From NCBI GenBank assembly GCA_022457065.1, contig JAJGBQ010000006.1, positions 1,488,001 through 1,552,000 on the forward strand: a stretch of DNA of 64,000 bases, in the 5' to 3' direction. The translations under genes and the position numbers were made by a program. Source of the stretch: Curvularia sp. ZM96 (lineage: Eukaryota > Ascomycota > Dothideomycetes > Pleosporales > Pleosporaceae). This document shows positions 11,831-22,228 of this stretch, piece after piece. Each line of letters starts with the position of its first letter. Within the stretch, counting starts at the first letter, position 1. The notes beneath the pieces were generated by a model, which made no database searches, was not told where the DNA came from, and worked only from the letters and a program-made list of their open reading frames with translations.

Positions 11831-13632
11831 ATGAGAGTCAACAGTCTTCTGCCATTGGGAGCTCTCGCTGTGAAAGCAACGGCACAAACCAGTTCCGAGG
11901 CCTTTGAACCGCAAGACTTCAACATCACGGCAGCTCTTGAAAAGCTGGGTGTCGATGCATCGTCGCTCCCAAAGCCCGACACTTCCCTCAGCCCGCGGTC
12001 TCCAACCGGACAGTGTTCGCATGCGGCAAGTCAGCTCTATACTTAAGAGGAGCTGCTTTGAGCGCTAACAACCACAAAAGTGTACAGCCTTGACGGAAAT
12101 CTTCGATTCGGACCAAGTATTAGCTGAAAGCACGTCTGTGTATGCCAACTTCACAGGAGCATACTGGTCTGCTCAACAGGGCGCGCTTCGTCCATCGTGT
12201 GTGTTCAAGCCCAAATCGACTTTGGATGTCTCTACAGTTGTGCTTGTTTCAAGACTCTACCAATGTCCTTTTGCTGTGAAAGGCGGTGGCCACGCAGCAT
12301 TCGCGGGCGCTTCTAGCATCCAAGATGGTATCACTGTCTCGATGGAAAATTTAAAGCAAGCTGTTGTTGCTGCTGACAAGAAAACGGTGGACATTGGTCC
12401 AGGCCTGCATTGGATAGACGTGTACAACGCAGTTGAAAAGTACAATCTTAGTGTTGCAGGAGGTCGAGTGAGTTTATGCAACCGTTCTTTCGATGTGGCT
12501 GTTGCTAACAAGTAGCGAAGATGGCGCCGGTAGGTGTTCCTGGACTTATCCTAGGAGGAGGCATCTCTCATTTTGCAAACAAGCGTGGTTGGGCGTGCGA
12601 TAACGTTGCAAGCTTTGAATTGGTGACTGCTTCGGGCATCCCCATCAATGTTACCGCATCCTCCTATCATGATCTCTATTGGGCTTTGAGGGGTGGAGGT
12701 AACAACTTCGGAATCGTCACAAACTTCAAGCTGGATGCTTTCCCACTGAACGACATGTGGGGTGGCATGCGTATTTACACGGAAAACTCATTTCCTGCTG
12801 TTCTGGATGCGCTCTATGAGTTTACCATGACTGGCTCAGCCAAAGATGAAGACGCTGCAGAGATCATTGTATGTCTAATGGCCACTACTAACTCAAGGCC
12901 CAGAGCTAACATAACCAGACATTCGCCAGTGCCCCAGGCGTCGGCAAAATCGTATTCTCGAATTTACATTATGCTAGACCAATTGCCAATGCTTCAATAT
13001 TTTCCAGCTGGAACAACATCACTTCTATTTCAGATACTACTGGCCTTCGCCGAATGTCAGGAATGGCCGATCTTCTCAACCAAGGAGCTCCCGCAGTTGG
13101 TAACTACCAGACATGGTGGGGAATCAGCCTGAAGATGGACCGAAAACTGCTCCAATTCATTGCAGACACATTCTACGCTCAAGAAGCCACCGTGGCCGAC
13201 GTCGAAAAGATCATTCTGGTCGCGGCCATTCAACCAATCACTGAAGGTGCCATCAAAGGAATGCAAAAGAACGGCGGAAATGCTCTTGGCATCGACCCTT
13301 CGAACGGTCCATACTTTGTTTTGAATTTCAGTGCTGCATGGACCAAAGTTGAAGACGAGCCAAAGTTCCAGGCAGTCTTTGCAAACATGATCAAACTTAT
13401 CAAGGCTGAGGCCAAGAGAAGGAATCTCGACAACGACTTTGTGTACTTGAACTATGCATCAGAGTTCCAGGATCCTATTGGCAGTTACGGAAAAAAGAAC
13501 AAGGAGAGGCTGATACAAGTTTCGAAAAAGTATGATCCGAAGCAGGTATTTCAGTATTTGCAGCCGGGTGGATTCAAGCTGGTAAAGGGGGGGCCCAAAG
13601 CAAGGATTGCAGAATCGCGAGCTTTGAGATGA
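11831..13632 (+). CDS. Secreted FAD-linked oxidase (BBE-like)
   Basis: FAD-dependent oxidase of the berberine-bridge/6-hydroxynicotine-oxidase type, probably exported; substrates in this family are sugars, alkaloids or polyketides and cannot be predicted here. Four exons join in phase: 11831-12025, 12081-12467, 12521-12868, 12919-13632, giving 547 aa. A signal peptide (MRVNSLLPLGALAVKATAQ) leads. KGGGHAAFAG carries the likely flavin-linking His, GVPGLILGGGISHF follows, and the C-terminal BBE region holds NFSAAW and YLNYASEF. The first intron begins GC rather than GT (GCG|GCAAGT); no GT donor keeps the frame. The second intron uses the distal AG (GCGAAG|ATG). It ends in a short basic tail after GGPKAR. 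Confidence 0.88.
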
Positions 13633-14161
13633 GTCAAACAAGGCAGTTCAAGTTCCTCGGTGGGCTAGAATATACAGCGCATCGTTTGCAATCCGAAAGC
13701 TTCTTCCACGTAGTTGCGACTAATGCGAAATCGAACCAGCCATGTATAACCCATGGAGTTGGACAGTGATAGAATCATCGAGTACAATCATGCCCATGTT
13801 CGGATGGAGTTTGACTTTGTGTTGGAAGTTTTCGGCACATGGTCGTAATGATTTTGAAGAGTTGTATCTCGGTTGATCCAAGTAACAACGATAAGATCGC
13901 AGAATCGGGAACTCTGGTCCGAGTGAAACGTGTCGTTCCAACGTCGCATTGTTCCCGGGCATTGGAGCGGAACACACCGGCTTGGTTCACTAAGCCTCAA
14001 CGACAGGAATCCTCTTTGTTACAAGCATGTAACGTGACTAAGATCTGCGATTCGATATCGACGACCCATCTCAGGCGTAGCAGGTAAAGCGAGTCTGAAG
14101 TCCTAGAAGCATCGCGCAGTACTAGGCCGGTAACAACCACTTCTTGGCGGATAACGCCCAA
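13633..14161. other. Intergenic region between convergent genes
   Basis: Lies between the stop codons of the oxidase and the minus-strand Stn1 gene. Short overlapping open frames on both strands show no domain. I see nothing else in it. Confidence 0.5.
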
Positions 14162-14984
14162 TCAAATCAAGGCACCAGCATTCATCATAGCCTCCTCTTT
14201 GCGGCGTCGAGCCTCAAGCTTCTTTTCTCTTTGTTCGTAATGAGCCTCCCTCGCTAGTCTATGCTCCTCCTTCTTGGCTTCGTACTCGGCTTTACGTCGC
14301 TCATATTCAAGTGTCCGTTTCTTTTCAGCCTTTATATCCTGCTTTATCTTCCTGTGCTCGCTTGATGATATGTGCCATGGTTTAGCCAGTACTTTCTTGT
14401 TGAACGCAGCTGTCTCTGCCCAGGCCTGCGCCTCTTCATCCGTTGTTGCAATAATCGAAACTCTTTTCAACTCCAATTGCTTCACACCTCTGAACTCCGA
14501 TATGGTGCATTTGGCCTTGAGAACCGATCCAATGTCCAACGGCTGTTTGTCTACTGTAACTTCGAAGACACCCAGGCGGCTAATGATTTCAACGTTTTCG
14601 ATTTGCGTTCTTGACGATGTATCAACGGGATTCTTCTCGGCTGGCGGTAATCGCACAATCTTGAGCTCGATGTTCGATCCGCTTCCGTCGTCGATGGTAA
14701 GGACCGTATACTTGAGGTTGATGTCATCGATGGCCACAACAGCGCCAACTATGCGAACATATCGAATGGGGTGATTCAAGTGGAAGTAGATGCGCTGTCC
14801 TGTCGATGACTTAGTGACAGCTGAGTGATGTCAGATCATTCCTGTCACCTTCAAAACCCTTCTCGGAGCGGAGGGCTTGCACATTGGCAGCAGTGAGCTT
14901 CACCCAGGCATTGTATGTCGGAGATGCTCTGAAGCAATAGGCGGGATACAGTCGATACGGGCGCGTTGGCCGGTGCATTGACAT
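14162..14984 (-). CDS. stn1: CST complex subunit Stn1
   Basis: OB-fold protein of the Cdc13/Ctc1-Stn1-Ten1 complex that caps telomeres and recruits DNA polymerase alpha for C-strand fill-in. Two exons: 14984-14849 and 14799-14162, separated by a 49-bp intron, giving 257 aa. The N-terminal block (LYPAYCFRASPTYNAWVKL, then IYFHLNHPIRYVRIVG and YTVLTIDDGSG) is the Stn1 OB-fold. The C-terminal third is a charged helix rich in Lys/Glu/Arg with no winged-helix domain, so it resembles the short fungal form. The ATG at 14984 is the first in frame. The OB-fold match is strong; the role in this organism is taken from the family. Confidence 0.88.
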
Positions 14985-15758
14985 ATCATACTGTGTTGAC
15001 AATGCGTAAGGGATGTAGTAGGCGAGTCAACGCGACGCGCTGCGGGCGCCCGTTTACGCTGTCACGTGAGCATACCCTGGCCAGCGACTAGCTTGTTTCG
15101 TTCCGAGCTTTGCCGGATGATCACCGGCACATGCGCTATGCGCCTCACTACGCAATCCCATCCGACGCTGCCGCTTCCAAGACCGTGGCTTGACCGGGCT
15201 TACATACAGGGAGCAATCAAGGCTTTCGTATCGCAGACAATCGGTTTTCCCTGCTGACGGTTCTTGTGCTGCCACGCAGTCGTTTGTCCGTTGGGCGGCA
15301 AAGCAGGGCTCAAGATCCACCTGAACACGACAGAACCAGCGCACCTCAACACCGCTGTTTGCGATCCACTGCAAGAAAAAGCAGCTAAATCGGCCCATGG
15401 TAAGGTGTACTAGACCGCGCTGCAGTCAGGGCTACCGATGATGCGCGTCCCCACCAAGGCCGGCATGATGCTTCTATCCGTGATGCGTTAGTCTCAATAT
15501 GCATCAGGCTTCGGAGCTATCCCAGCTCTATAGAGCTTCCAAGGTCATAGTCCTGGTCCGGTCAGTTCTTAAAGCGAGGGAACGGCCGGGCATGCGCGCC
15601 GCACGACAGCTGGCTCCAGATTTCCTCTCTCCCCAAGGACGGCTTTTCGTGTCGCGGAACTAACCTAGCATTACCAGCAGATCGCATAGCTTCTTCGTGT
15701 TCGCAAGTCCTCGTGAGCTCAGTATCTTCAACCGTCAGCTTCTTCAACCACTAGCGCA
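14985..15758. promoter_or_regulatory. Divergent intergenic region, stn1 / cysteine-rich protein
   Basis: Between divergent start codons, so it should hold both promoters. No open frame with recognisable coding character. I do not see a clear TATA box. Confidence 0.45.
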
Positions 15759-16414
15759 ATGCGATTCCTTACACCATGGAGCCTGTTCTTGTCGTCGCTA
15801 ACGATTTGCGCTGCGGAGCCGATCGCAAAGCCAGAAGCTATGCCACAGCAATACACAAATAATGCTCCCTTTTCTGGCGCTGTCTATATTGTGAATCCAG
15901 AAGGACAGTCGGTTGTCGCCTCTCAAGGTCAAAATTGGTGCCCATCTGCCGCGTCAGTAAGCTGTAGTAATGTCGACCATCCTAGCTGGTGAGTGCCGCA
16001 GGCATGTGTAAAAGTGGTTCCTTGCTGATCAGGACCAGGTGTTGTCCGGCAAATTACCAATGTGCTGTACCCGCCAATTCCAACGGATTGATCGGCTGCT
16101 GCCCAAACGGAAATCAGTGTGGAGGAGTCGTCGTTGCCGCACAAGTCTCTACGGTGACTGTGTATCCCCAGCAACCAACAGTCTATGCTGTACCACCCGT
16201 AACGACCGTGTATCGCGAACCAAACCCTGCGCAAGGCGGTTTCTGCGCAACAATCACAATGAACGGACCCGATCTACCAAGAGCTGAACAGGGATCATGT
16301 GGCACCATCTTGATCGTTGCGGGCGCCCCCAGCATGAAGGTGCTGAGTGCGGGCGCGGGTATGGTTGCAATTTTTATGCACTTTGCGCTGGGACGAATGT
16401 TCAATGGAGCATAA
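15759..16414 (+). CDS. Small cysteine-rich secreted protein, possibly GPI-anchored
   Basis: Function unknown. Two exons, 15759-15988 and 16039-16414, give 201 aa; the intron splits a Trp codon (TG|G). A clear signal peptide (MRFLTPWSLFLSSLTICAAEP) is followed by a compact cysteine cluster (WCPS, VSCSN, WCCPANYQC, GLIGCCPNGNQCGG; nine Cys), then a Pro/Val/Thr-rich linker. The C-terminus is hydrophobic after GAPSMKVLSAGAG, which would suit GPI anchor addition. The CC-x5-C-x10-CC-x4-C pattern resembles disulfide-knotted cell-wall or effector-like proteins, but I cannot assign a family. Its stop lies only 56 bp from the stop of the convergent neighbour. Confidence 0.75.
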
Positions 16415-16470
16415 CGAGACAAACGGTAACCGATTTTACGATTTACGATTTACGAGTACATGTACTTGAA

Positions 16471-17162
16471 TTACTGGTTACCCATCTTTGCATCTTCTTC
16501 ATCATCCTTAGGTACCTTGATCATGAGGGGTACTGAAACAGCATTCAAATGCCGGAAAGCCTGTTAAAAAAAGTTAATAAATCATTAAACACACTACTTT
16601 TCAGTACACTCACATTCGCAATAGCGTTCTCGGGTAGCTTTCCATTCCACTTGTCCTCCAACTTCTCAATCTTTCCCTCGCCATCCAGATGGATCACCAC
16701 CTCACTCTGGATGATTTGCTCCTTGCCAATCCCCTTGATCACATACCTGGTCTTCAGATCCATCAGAATGGGGTTTCCGGCATCCTTGACTTGATGCTCT
16801 AACCGCTCGATTTCCGAAAAGGCGGCTTTTAGTCCATACCACTGCGCCGCGTACTTGTTGCGGCCTTGCGCGATGGTAAGAGGGTCCGTAAAGGTAGCAT
16901 CGTCACGCCACAAAGACAATTTCCGTAGAGAAGGGCGACCGGCGAAGAGGTCTAGTACGGATCTTACAATCGTCTTCTTGGAGTCATCGAGGGTGACGCC
17001 TGGCGCGGTTTGGACGTCCTTGGTCTCGATGTTGATGTTTGAGGTCGAGGTCGACATGGTTGCTCTGCTAAGTCTGGGTATCTGGGCGCACGCAGGTTTT
17101 GTGAGAATTCTAAGAGGTTGGTAGCAGGTTTGGGTGGTAGCTGGGCGGATGTAGTTTAGCAT
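16471..17162 (-). CDS. SnoaL-like (NTF2-fold) protein, possibly mitochondrial
   Basis: Uncharacterised fungal protein with an NTF2/SnoaL-type fold. Exon 1 is 17162-16614; a 53-bp intron (16613-16561, donor GTGAGT, acceptor AACAG) leads to exon 2, 16560-16471, giving 212 aa. Without the intron the protein would stop early and lose its C-terminus (AFRHLNAVSVPLM and a DDEEDAK tail). The core has DLFAGRPSLRKLSLWRDDATFTDP and a YGLKAAFSEIERLEHQV block. Upstream of an internal Met (17057) lies a basic, amphipathic 35-residue leader that could target mitochondria; a shorter cytosolic form could start at that Met. No catalytic residues can be named. Confidence 0.8.
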
Positions 17163-17658
17163 TGTGAGAAAGTAAGTGAGATTGACAGGGTAGAGATCAG
17201 ATTTAATATATGCCTACGATCAAGAGACCTGCTTGAGTTTATCCAACCACATGGTCTTACCGCGCGTCATCGCAAGATCGATCTTGAAGGCTGCTTATTA
17301 TGCGTGCGCCCTTTGGTTGCGCAATGAGCCCGATCGGGCCTGCTGGTGGGCTGCATTAATGCGGAATAAGTCATGACGCCATCGTTGCTCAAAGTGAAAT
17401 TCAGCCAGCCGATCTCGAGGACGCGGGGGAATTCCACAAGCGGGTACCTACTGCCGATACTGGACTATCTTGCCGTTGTTATTGGAGTTTTCGTTTTACA
17501 ACTATCGTTCCGACATATTCTGTATGTCGGAACTGCTATCACCCGTGCCTGGTTACTTAGACCTTTTTCTTTGTATATAGATCACACCAGACAGTGAGAG
17601 ATCCTGTTTTTCCATGCATGGTACCTGCAGCCTTCAATACTCTAATATACATGATGAG
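17163..17658. other. Intergenic region, SnoaL-like promoter
   Basis: About 500 bp holding the promoter of the SnoaL-like gene and the 3' flank of the deaminase. It contains GTTCCGACATATTCTGTATGTCGGAAC (17508-17534), an imperfect inverted repeat. I see no gene. Confidence 0.45.
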
Positions 17659-18231
17659 TTACTGTTCGTGACCCGCAGTAGCAACTTGCAATATCCGATT
17701 CTCCAAGCCAGGAACATGAATACATTCGATGCCGTTCTCTTCGAGTTTCTTCCTTCCCTCATTCTCACCAACAAACTTTTCCGGCTCTTTAACGCCTAGG
17801 TAGACCTTTTTGATTTTCTGTTCCCCATTCACTCCCTTAGTTCTGATGATCCGGTCTGCGCACGGCAAGTTTCCACTCAGTCGAAGATTGCAAGGCTCCA
17901 TAGTGGTGTAAATGACGGTATTTGGTGGAAGAGCCTCGCCGACACGCTCTTCGGGCAAGTTGTGTGCCTGAGCGAACTTCAAAAGGCAACATTGCTCTGC
18001 ATGCGTATTACCCTCACATTCGAGAGTATAACCTCTTGATAGGATAACACCAGTATCGGCATCGACCAATAGGGCGCCTACTCGAAAATTCGAGGGCTTT
18101 GGCGGTGATTCGTGGGCTTGATCAAGGGCAAGACGCATGTACTGGAGATGATCGTTAGGGTCTGGCCCGGGGGTCGGAGGGACCGGGCCGTCCCAGTACC
18201 GCAATGTAAGTTTATCAGGCTCGAAGGACAT
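17659..18231 (-). CDS. CMP/dCMP-fold deaminase, Rib2-like
   Basis: Zinc-dependent deaminase related to the pyrimidine deaminase step of riboflavin synthesis (diaminohydroxyphosphoribosylaminopyrimidine deaminase). Single exon, 190 aa from the ATG at 18231; an upstream in-frame TTG is not needed. The zinc site is HAE at residues about 77-79 and the pair of Cys in EPCNLRLSGNLPC (about 114 and 124); the long Cys-Cys spacing with RLSGN is typical of fungal Rib2-type deaminases rather than C-x2-C cytidine deaminases. There is no pseudouridine synthase domain, unlike yeast Rib2. It shares a 168-bp divergent promoter region with the J-protein gene. Confidence 0.82.
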   Translation of the reverse strand: MSFEPDKLTLRYWDGPVPPTPGPDPNDHLQYMRLALDQAHESPPKPSNFRVGALLVDADTGVILSRGYTLECEGNTHAEQCCLLKFAQAHNLPEERVGEALPPNTVIYTTMEPCNLRLSGNLPCADRIIRTKGVNGEQKIKKVYLGVKEPEKFVGENEGRKKLEENGIECIHVPGLENRILQVATAGHEQ

Positions 18232-18399
18232 ATTTGATGAGTGAAGCAAAAGAAAATGATGTAATTTGTGATTTGGCTGATAGGTGAGAGAGCAGGCCTA
18301 GTTAGCTCCGCTAACTCCGGGCCCACGGTCGCGTCGCGTCCTCCATCACCACGAGTCAGCATTGCTTCACTTCACACACCAACAATACAATAGCACAAC
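18232..18399. promoter_or_regulatory. Short bidirectional promoter region
   Basis: Only 168 bp separate the start codons of the deaminase (minus) and the J-protein (plus), so both promoters must lie here or overlap the genes. Confidence 0.55.
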
Positions 18400-19560
18400 A
18401 TGGCAAGGAAACAACACAACAGCGCGCCTACCGATGAGCCTATGGAGGACGACTTTGTTGACGAGCAGGAAAGCGAGGGCGAAGAGAATGACATTGGCGA
18501 CGAAGACGCCCCACCTACTATTGACCCGTACAAGGTTCTGGGGCTCGAGACTCAAGCAACGGCAGATGATGTGAAAAAGGCATACCGCAAAATGGCGCTC
18601 AAATTCCATCCAGGTGCGTACTCTGATCAAACATCTCCCGCTCTCCTACTAACGACTGTAGATAAGGTTGCACCCGAGGAAAAGGAAGCCGCCAATAAGA
18701 CATTTCAAGAGATCGCATTCGCCTACGCCGTCCTTTCCGATGACCGCAGGCGCAGACGTTACGATCTGACGGGTAGCACAGCCGAGACCTTAGAAGACGA
18801 TGACGACTTTAACTGGCTGAAGTTCTACCGCGAACAGTTCGACAATATTGTCACCGAAGAGGCAATCAACAAGATTTCCAGCGAATACAAAGGCAGCGAA
18901 GAAGAGCGGAATGATCTGATTAAGGCATTCAAGAAATCCAAGGGCAATTTGAACAAGGTGTACGACGTTGTTATGCTGTCTGATATCTTGGTGGACGATG
19001 ATCGGTTCAGGAAGATTATAGATGAAGAGATTGCCAAGGGCACGGTTGAATCATATCCTGCGTACGAGAAAGAGACAGACGAAACACGCCAAAAAGCCAA
19101 GAATGCAGAGAAGAAGAGACGCGAGGACTTCGACAAGCAACAGGCTAAGGAACAGGAAGAGGAAGCTGAGCCGGCCAAGGGTAAAGCCAAGGCAAAAGCG
19201 AAGCCAAAAGTCAAGAAAAGTGGCACAGATGACATGGCGGGTCTGGCCGCTTTGATCCAACAACGACAAAAGGCACGAGCAGGCAACTTCTTCGACTCTC
19301 TTGAAGCCAAGTATGCACCTAAATCGCGAGGCTCCAAGCGATCCACACCCATGGAAGAGCCGCCCGAGGAAGCGTTCACGGCCAATCGGAAGAAGCAGAA
19401 ACCAAACGGTCGCTCGAAAAAGAAAGCCAAGGAAGAGAGCGATGAAGAGATGATGGAATCCGGAGAAGAGGATATCGGGGATTCGGAGGAAGACGAAACA
19501 CCACCTCCCAAGCAGAAGCCAAGAGCAAAGCGAAAGGCAAATGCGCGTGGGCGGGCTTAG
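18400..19560 (+). CDS. DNAJC9-like J-domain protein
   Basis: Nuclear J-protein that would stimulate Hsp70; the animal homologue DNAJC9 is a histone H3-H4 co-chaperone. Exons 18400-18613 and 18662-19560 give 370 aa. The 48-bp intron falls inside the diagnostic HPD motif (HP|D), so the motif is visible only after splicing. The J-domain covers about residues 43-115 (DPYKVLGLETQATADDVKKAYRKMA at its start, FAYAVLSDDRRRRRYD at its end). A helical region (FYREQFDNIVTEEAINKIS) matches the DNAJC9 C-terminal family. The C-terminus is a Lys/Arg/Glu-rich tail with several basic nuclear-localisation-like runs. Confidence 0.87.
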   Translation: MARKQHNSAPTDEPMEDDFVDEQESEGEENDIGDEDAPPTIDPYKVLGLETQATADDVKKAYRKMALKFHPGAYSDQTSPALLLTTVDKVAPEEKEAANKTFQEIAFAYAVLSDDRRRRRYDLTGSTAETLEDDDDFNWLKFYREQFDNIVTEEAINKISSEYKGSEEERNDLIKAFKKSKGNLNKVYDVVMLSDILVDDDRFRKIIDEEIAKGTVESYPAYEKETDETRQKAKNAEKKRREDFDKQQAKEQEEEAEPAKGKAKAKAKPKVKKSGTDDMAGLAALIQQRQKARAGNFFDSLEAKYAPKSRGSKRSTPMEEPPEEAFTANRKKQKPNGRSKKKAKEESDEEMMESGEEDIGDSEEDETPPPKQKPRAKRKANARGRA

Positions 19561-20561
19561 CGCTTTTCATTCGACATCGAACTTGAGCTCATGTTAAGCT
19601 GGCGCGGCAGTGGATGCAAGGCGTTCAGAGGAAAATACCCTACCCGATTGCAGGTCTTGGCGAAATTTTGGACTGATAATATCTTTGGTTTACCAAGACT
19701 TCCCACTTCAGGAACTTTACTAGGTCTTATCTTCTGTCCTAAACTCGACTCCTTTGGATAACTAAAAACACATTCTTGAATTTGTCTGATTCTGCCAAAT
19801 TGTCCATCTGTCGCGTCTGATCCAGTCTTCTGTCGGCGGCATTAGTGAATGTCGTCAACACATCGCTCTAAGTCTTTTTTTCTTCTATCATGTGCGGCAC
19901 AATTACCGGCCTTAGTCGCTCACTAATTGGGAATTATGCCTCTAGTAGCGTTTGTAGTTGTGTTGGCTGCAGCGAACTGTAAAAAGCGATATCGGCAAGC
20001 TAAGAAAGAACAAGATGGGTAGGCACTAGAATCAAACAACTCAATGCACATGTTACAATTCACCGAACCGTTCATGAAATGCAAGCATTTCAGAAATTTA
20101 GGATACTCTTGTCGCGTAGAATATCTAACGGGCGGTATAATTGACTTTGAGGTTATTCCTAGGAATATAAGTATTCATATATGATATTCTCAGTTGTTGT
20201 AATATCACCTGTATCACGTCACAAATAAGATACTCTTCATCGTACGCTCGTTTTTCGTAAGGTTCAGGTTCGCCGGTGAATGGCATTATCACATGTTTAT
20301 TGTAACGACATAGAGCAAACAGACCTCCAACATAATGAAGCCAGATTTACTGTCTAAAAAAAGGTGAAAGTCACAAGGGTGAAGAGTGAGTGAAGGCCTC
20401 TCAGCATTACGCATAGACTAATGCCTCTAGTTAAAGTCCAAACAGCTTTACAAGACTTGAATAAGCTCGTGGTTTCCACTCAACCCACTAGAGGATTCGG
20501 AGAAAATCGCAATATCTAGGCTCTTTCCAAACCTGAGATAGTAGTCACCAAGATCATAACC
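19561..20561. other. Intergenic region, 1 kb
   Basis: A+T-rich 3' flank of the J-protein gene followed by promoter-like sequence. No open frame of note on either strand, and I see no tRNA-like or repeat structure. Confidence 0.5.
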
Positions 20562-21421
20562 ATGGCATCCGACAAAAGAAAGGTGAGGGTCAATCTGGAT
20601 GGACACCTAATATGAGCGAGGTTCTTATTGGAATAGAAGCAGACCAAGTCTCCGGCCGCACCGGTCGCAGCTACAGGAAAAAAGTCCTCACTTCCAGTCA
20701 AGATGGACACTCCATCGAAGAAGAATGGCGTCAAGATGGAAGAGATAGAGATCGAGGTCGAGGTGAGACCACCGCACTTGGAGGGCTGACTTTAGTCTTG
20801 ACAAAGCATCAAGACAGCAGGTTGCAAGCAAACAGGAGGGATAAACTAACGATACCACAGTCTATACCACGATCCGCTATCCAAAATACCATGCCTCCTC
20901 AAACACCACAGCGAGCCATGCCTATTCAGTACACTACACCCACCAATCAGTCCGCGGCACCCGGCAATGGCAAACCAACTTTACACCAATTGATGCCCAC
21001 ACTCGTTCCGTACGTCCTGAAGCATAACCCCAACATCATCCCCGTAGACCCTACCAAACAGCCCATCACCTCCGCACACATCAACGCCGTCGCCCATGCT
21101 ATGTGGCAAATCGCGTTCCGTCACGGTGGCTTTTTGCAACGCGCATCCCAGTACGGCTCCATGTTTTCGCCACTGAAACTGGCGGCGCTGGCAAGGTTAA
21201 ATTATCTACCTAGCTGGTGGTATTTCCGCTCCTTGGTTGTCACAGACTTCAGGGAACCATCGAAGTCATGGTGGGTCGATGATAGAGAAGAGGAAGAGGT
21301 GTGGGAGGAGACTTTGAGATGGTGTCTCAAGGTTCTTGACAAGAGAATGGAGAAAGAAGGTGGGGTGAAGGGCAAGGAGGGTGTCAAGGGCGATGGGAAC
21401 AATGACAATATGGAGGAATGA
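20562..21421 (+). CDS. Hypothetical protein, Lys-rich N-terminus
   Basis: Not recognised. A three-exon model stays in phase: 20562-20582, 20637-20762, 20861-21421, giving 235 aa. It starts MASDKRK and has a Lys/Pro/Ala-rich segment (SPAAPVAATGKKSS, TPSKKNGVKM) followed by an acidic IEIEVE run, as in nuclear proteins. The part from the Met at 20891 on looks folded: LHQLMPTLVPYVLKHNP, HAMWQIAFRHGGFLQRASQY, LARLNYLPSWWYFRSLVVTDF and a Trp-rich WEETLRWCLKVLD helix, ending in a Gly/Lys tail. The C-terminal 176 residues are the secure part; the first two exons are inferred from splice signals and composition. A shorter gene starting at 20891 is possible. Confidence 0.5.
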
Positions 21422-22228
21422 AGGGCTTTCTGACTTGAGGAGTGTCATGGGGTGGGACTGTGATGGGTTGCGAGCAAGAGTCTTAGATACTTACATGTAC
21501 CTACACTGCCGGCTCGACATGGAAAAGTAGTATGAGGTGTGGAAAGGACATAGGGCTCAATGACTAGCATTGCCTATGTCTGTGGCTGAAGCAAATACAT
21601 GGCCCTGTTTTCATCGAGCCAATCGGAAAATCTGCTCTTACGTATACCCATTTGCAGAGGCGTCGTTTCACATTTGTCAGCTCCACGATAATTCCTCGTG
21701 TTCTAACACTTTAGCGCAGCCTTTATTCATGCGAAGTAGATGTGGTTCCACTTCCCGTGATTGAATATGCCGTATTTGCAGTGCTCTCTCATTTAGGCTT
21801 TGCTAACTGATTGCCAAGCATAGCTTTGGTGATTGGCAAAGTCGCAGCTTGGAGATTTAGAGGATGATGGCGGGTATCCGCCTGCTTCGTGATGTATCAG
21901 CTGCCCTTGAACCTGCGCTTTCGAGCAGTCAAAGGAATGAAAGGTGTGTCTTAGTTTAACTAGGTTAGAGCTTTTAGTGCGTGCCTCCGGTAGTTGTATC
22001 TACGTAGATTGGAAACTTCATTCCATTGGATATGCGTTACAGTTTCCTTCACAAAGTGTCTTTGGTCAGTGTAACCTGGATAGCAATACAACAACATACG
22101 ATAGATGGATACTTAGTCGACCCAAGGTATAAAAAAAAGGAGCGATATATAGGAGGCATTGCACTAGACGTTTCCTCGTAAAGCCCCACTTGTAGAGACA
22201 ACATTAAACACATACAGGCAAACATATC
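21422..22228. other. Intergenic region between convergent genes
   Basis: About 0.8 kb, A+T-rich, no supported gene and no obvious repeat. Confidence 0.5.

Noticed and set aside
17508..17534. Imperfect inverted repeat GTTCCGACATA...TATGTCGGAAC as a terminator or RNA hairpin
   Set aside because: A hairpin is possible, but fungal Pol II genes do not use intrinsic hairpin terminators and no RNA family fits; could be a small repeat.
18825..19511. 228-codon open frame opposite the J-protein gene
   Set aside because: Shadow of the Lys/Glu-rich tail, reading as Ser/Phe/Leu; no domain.
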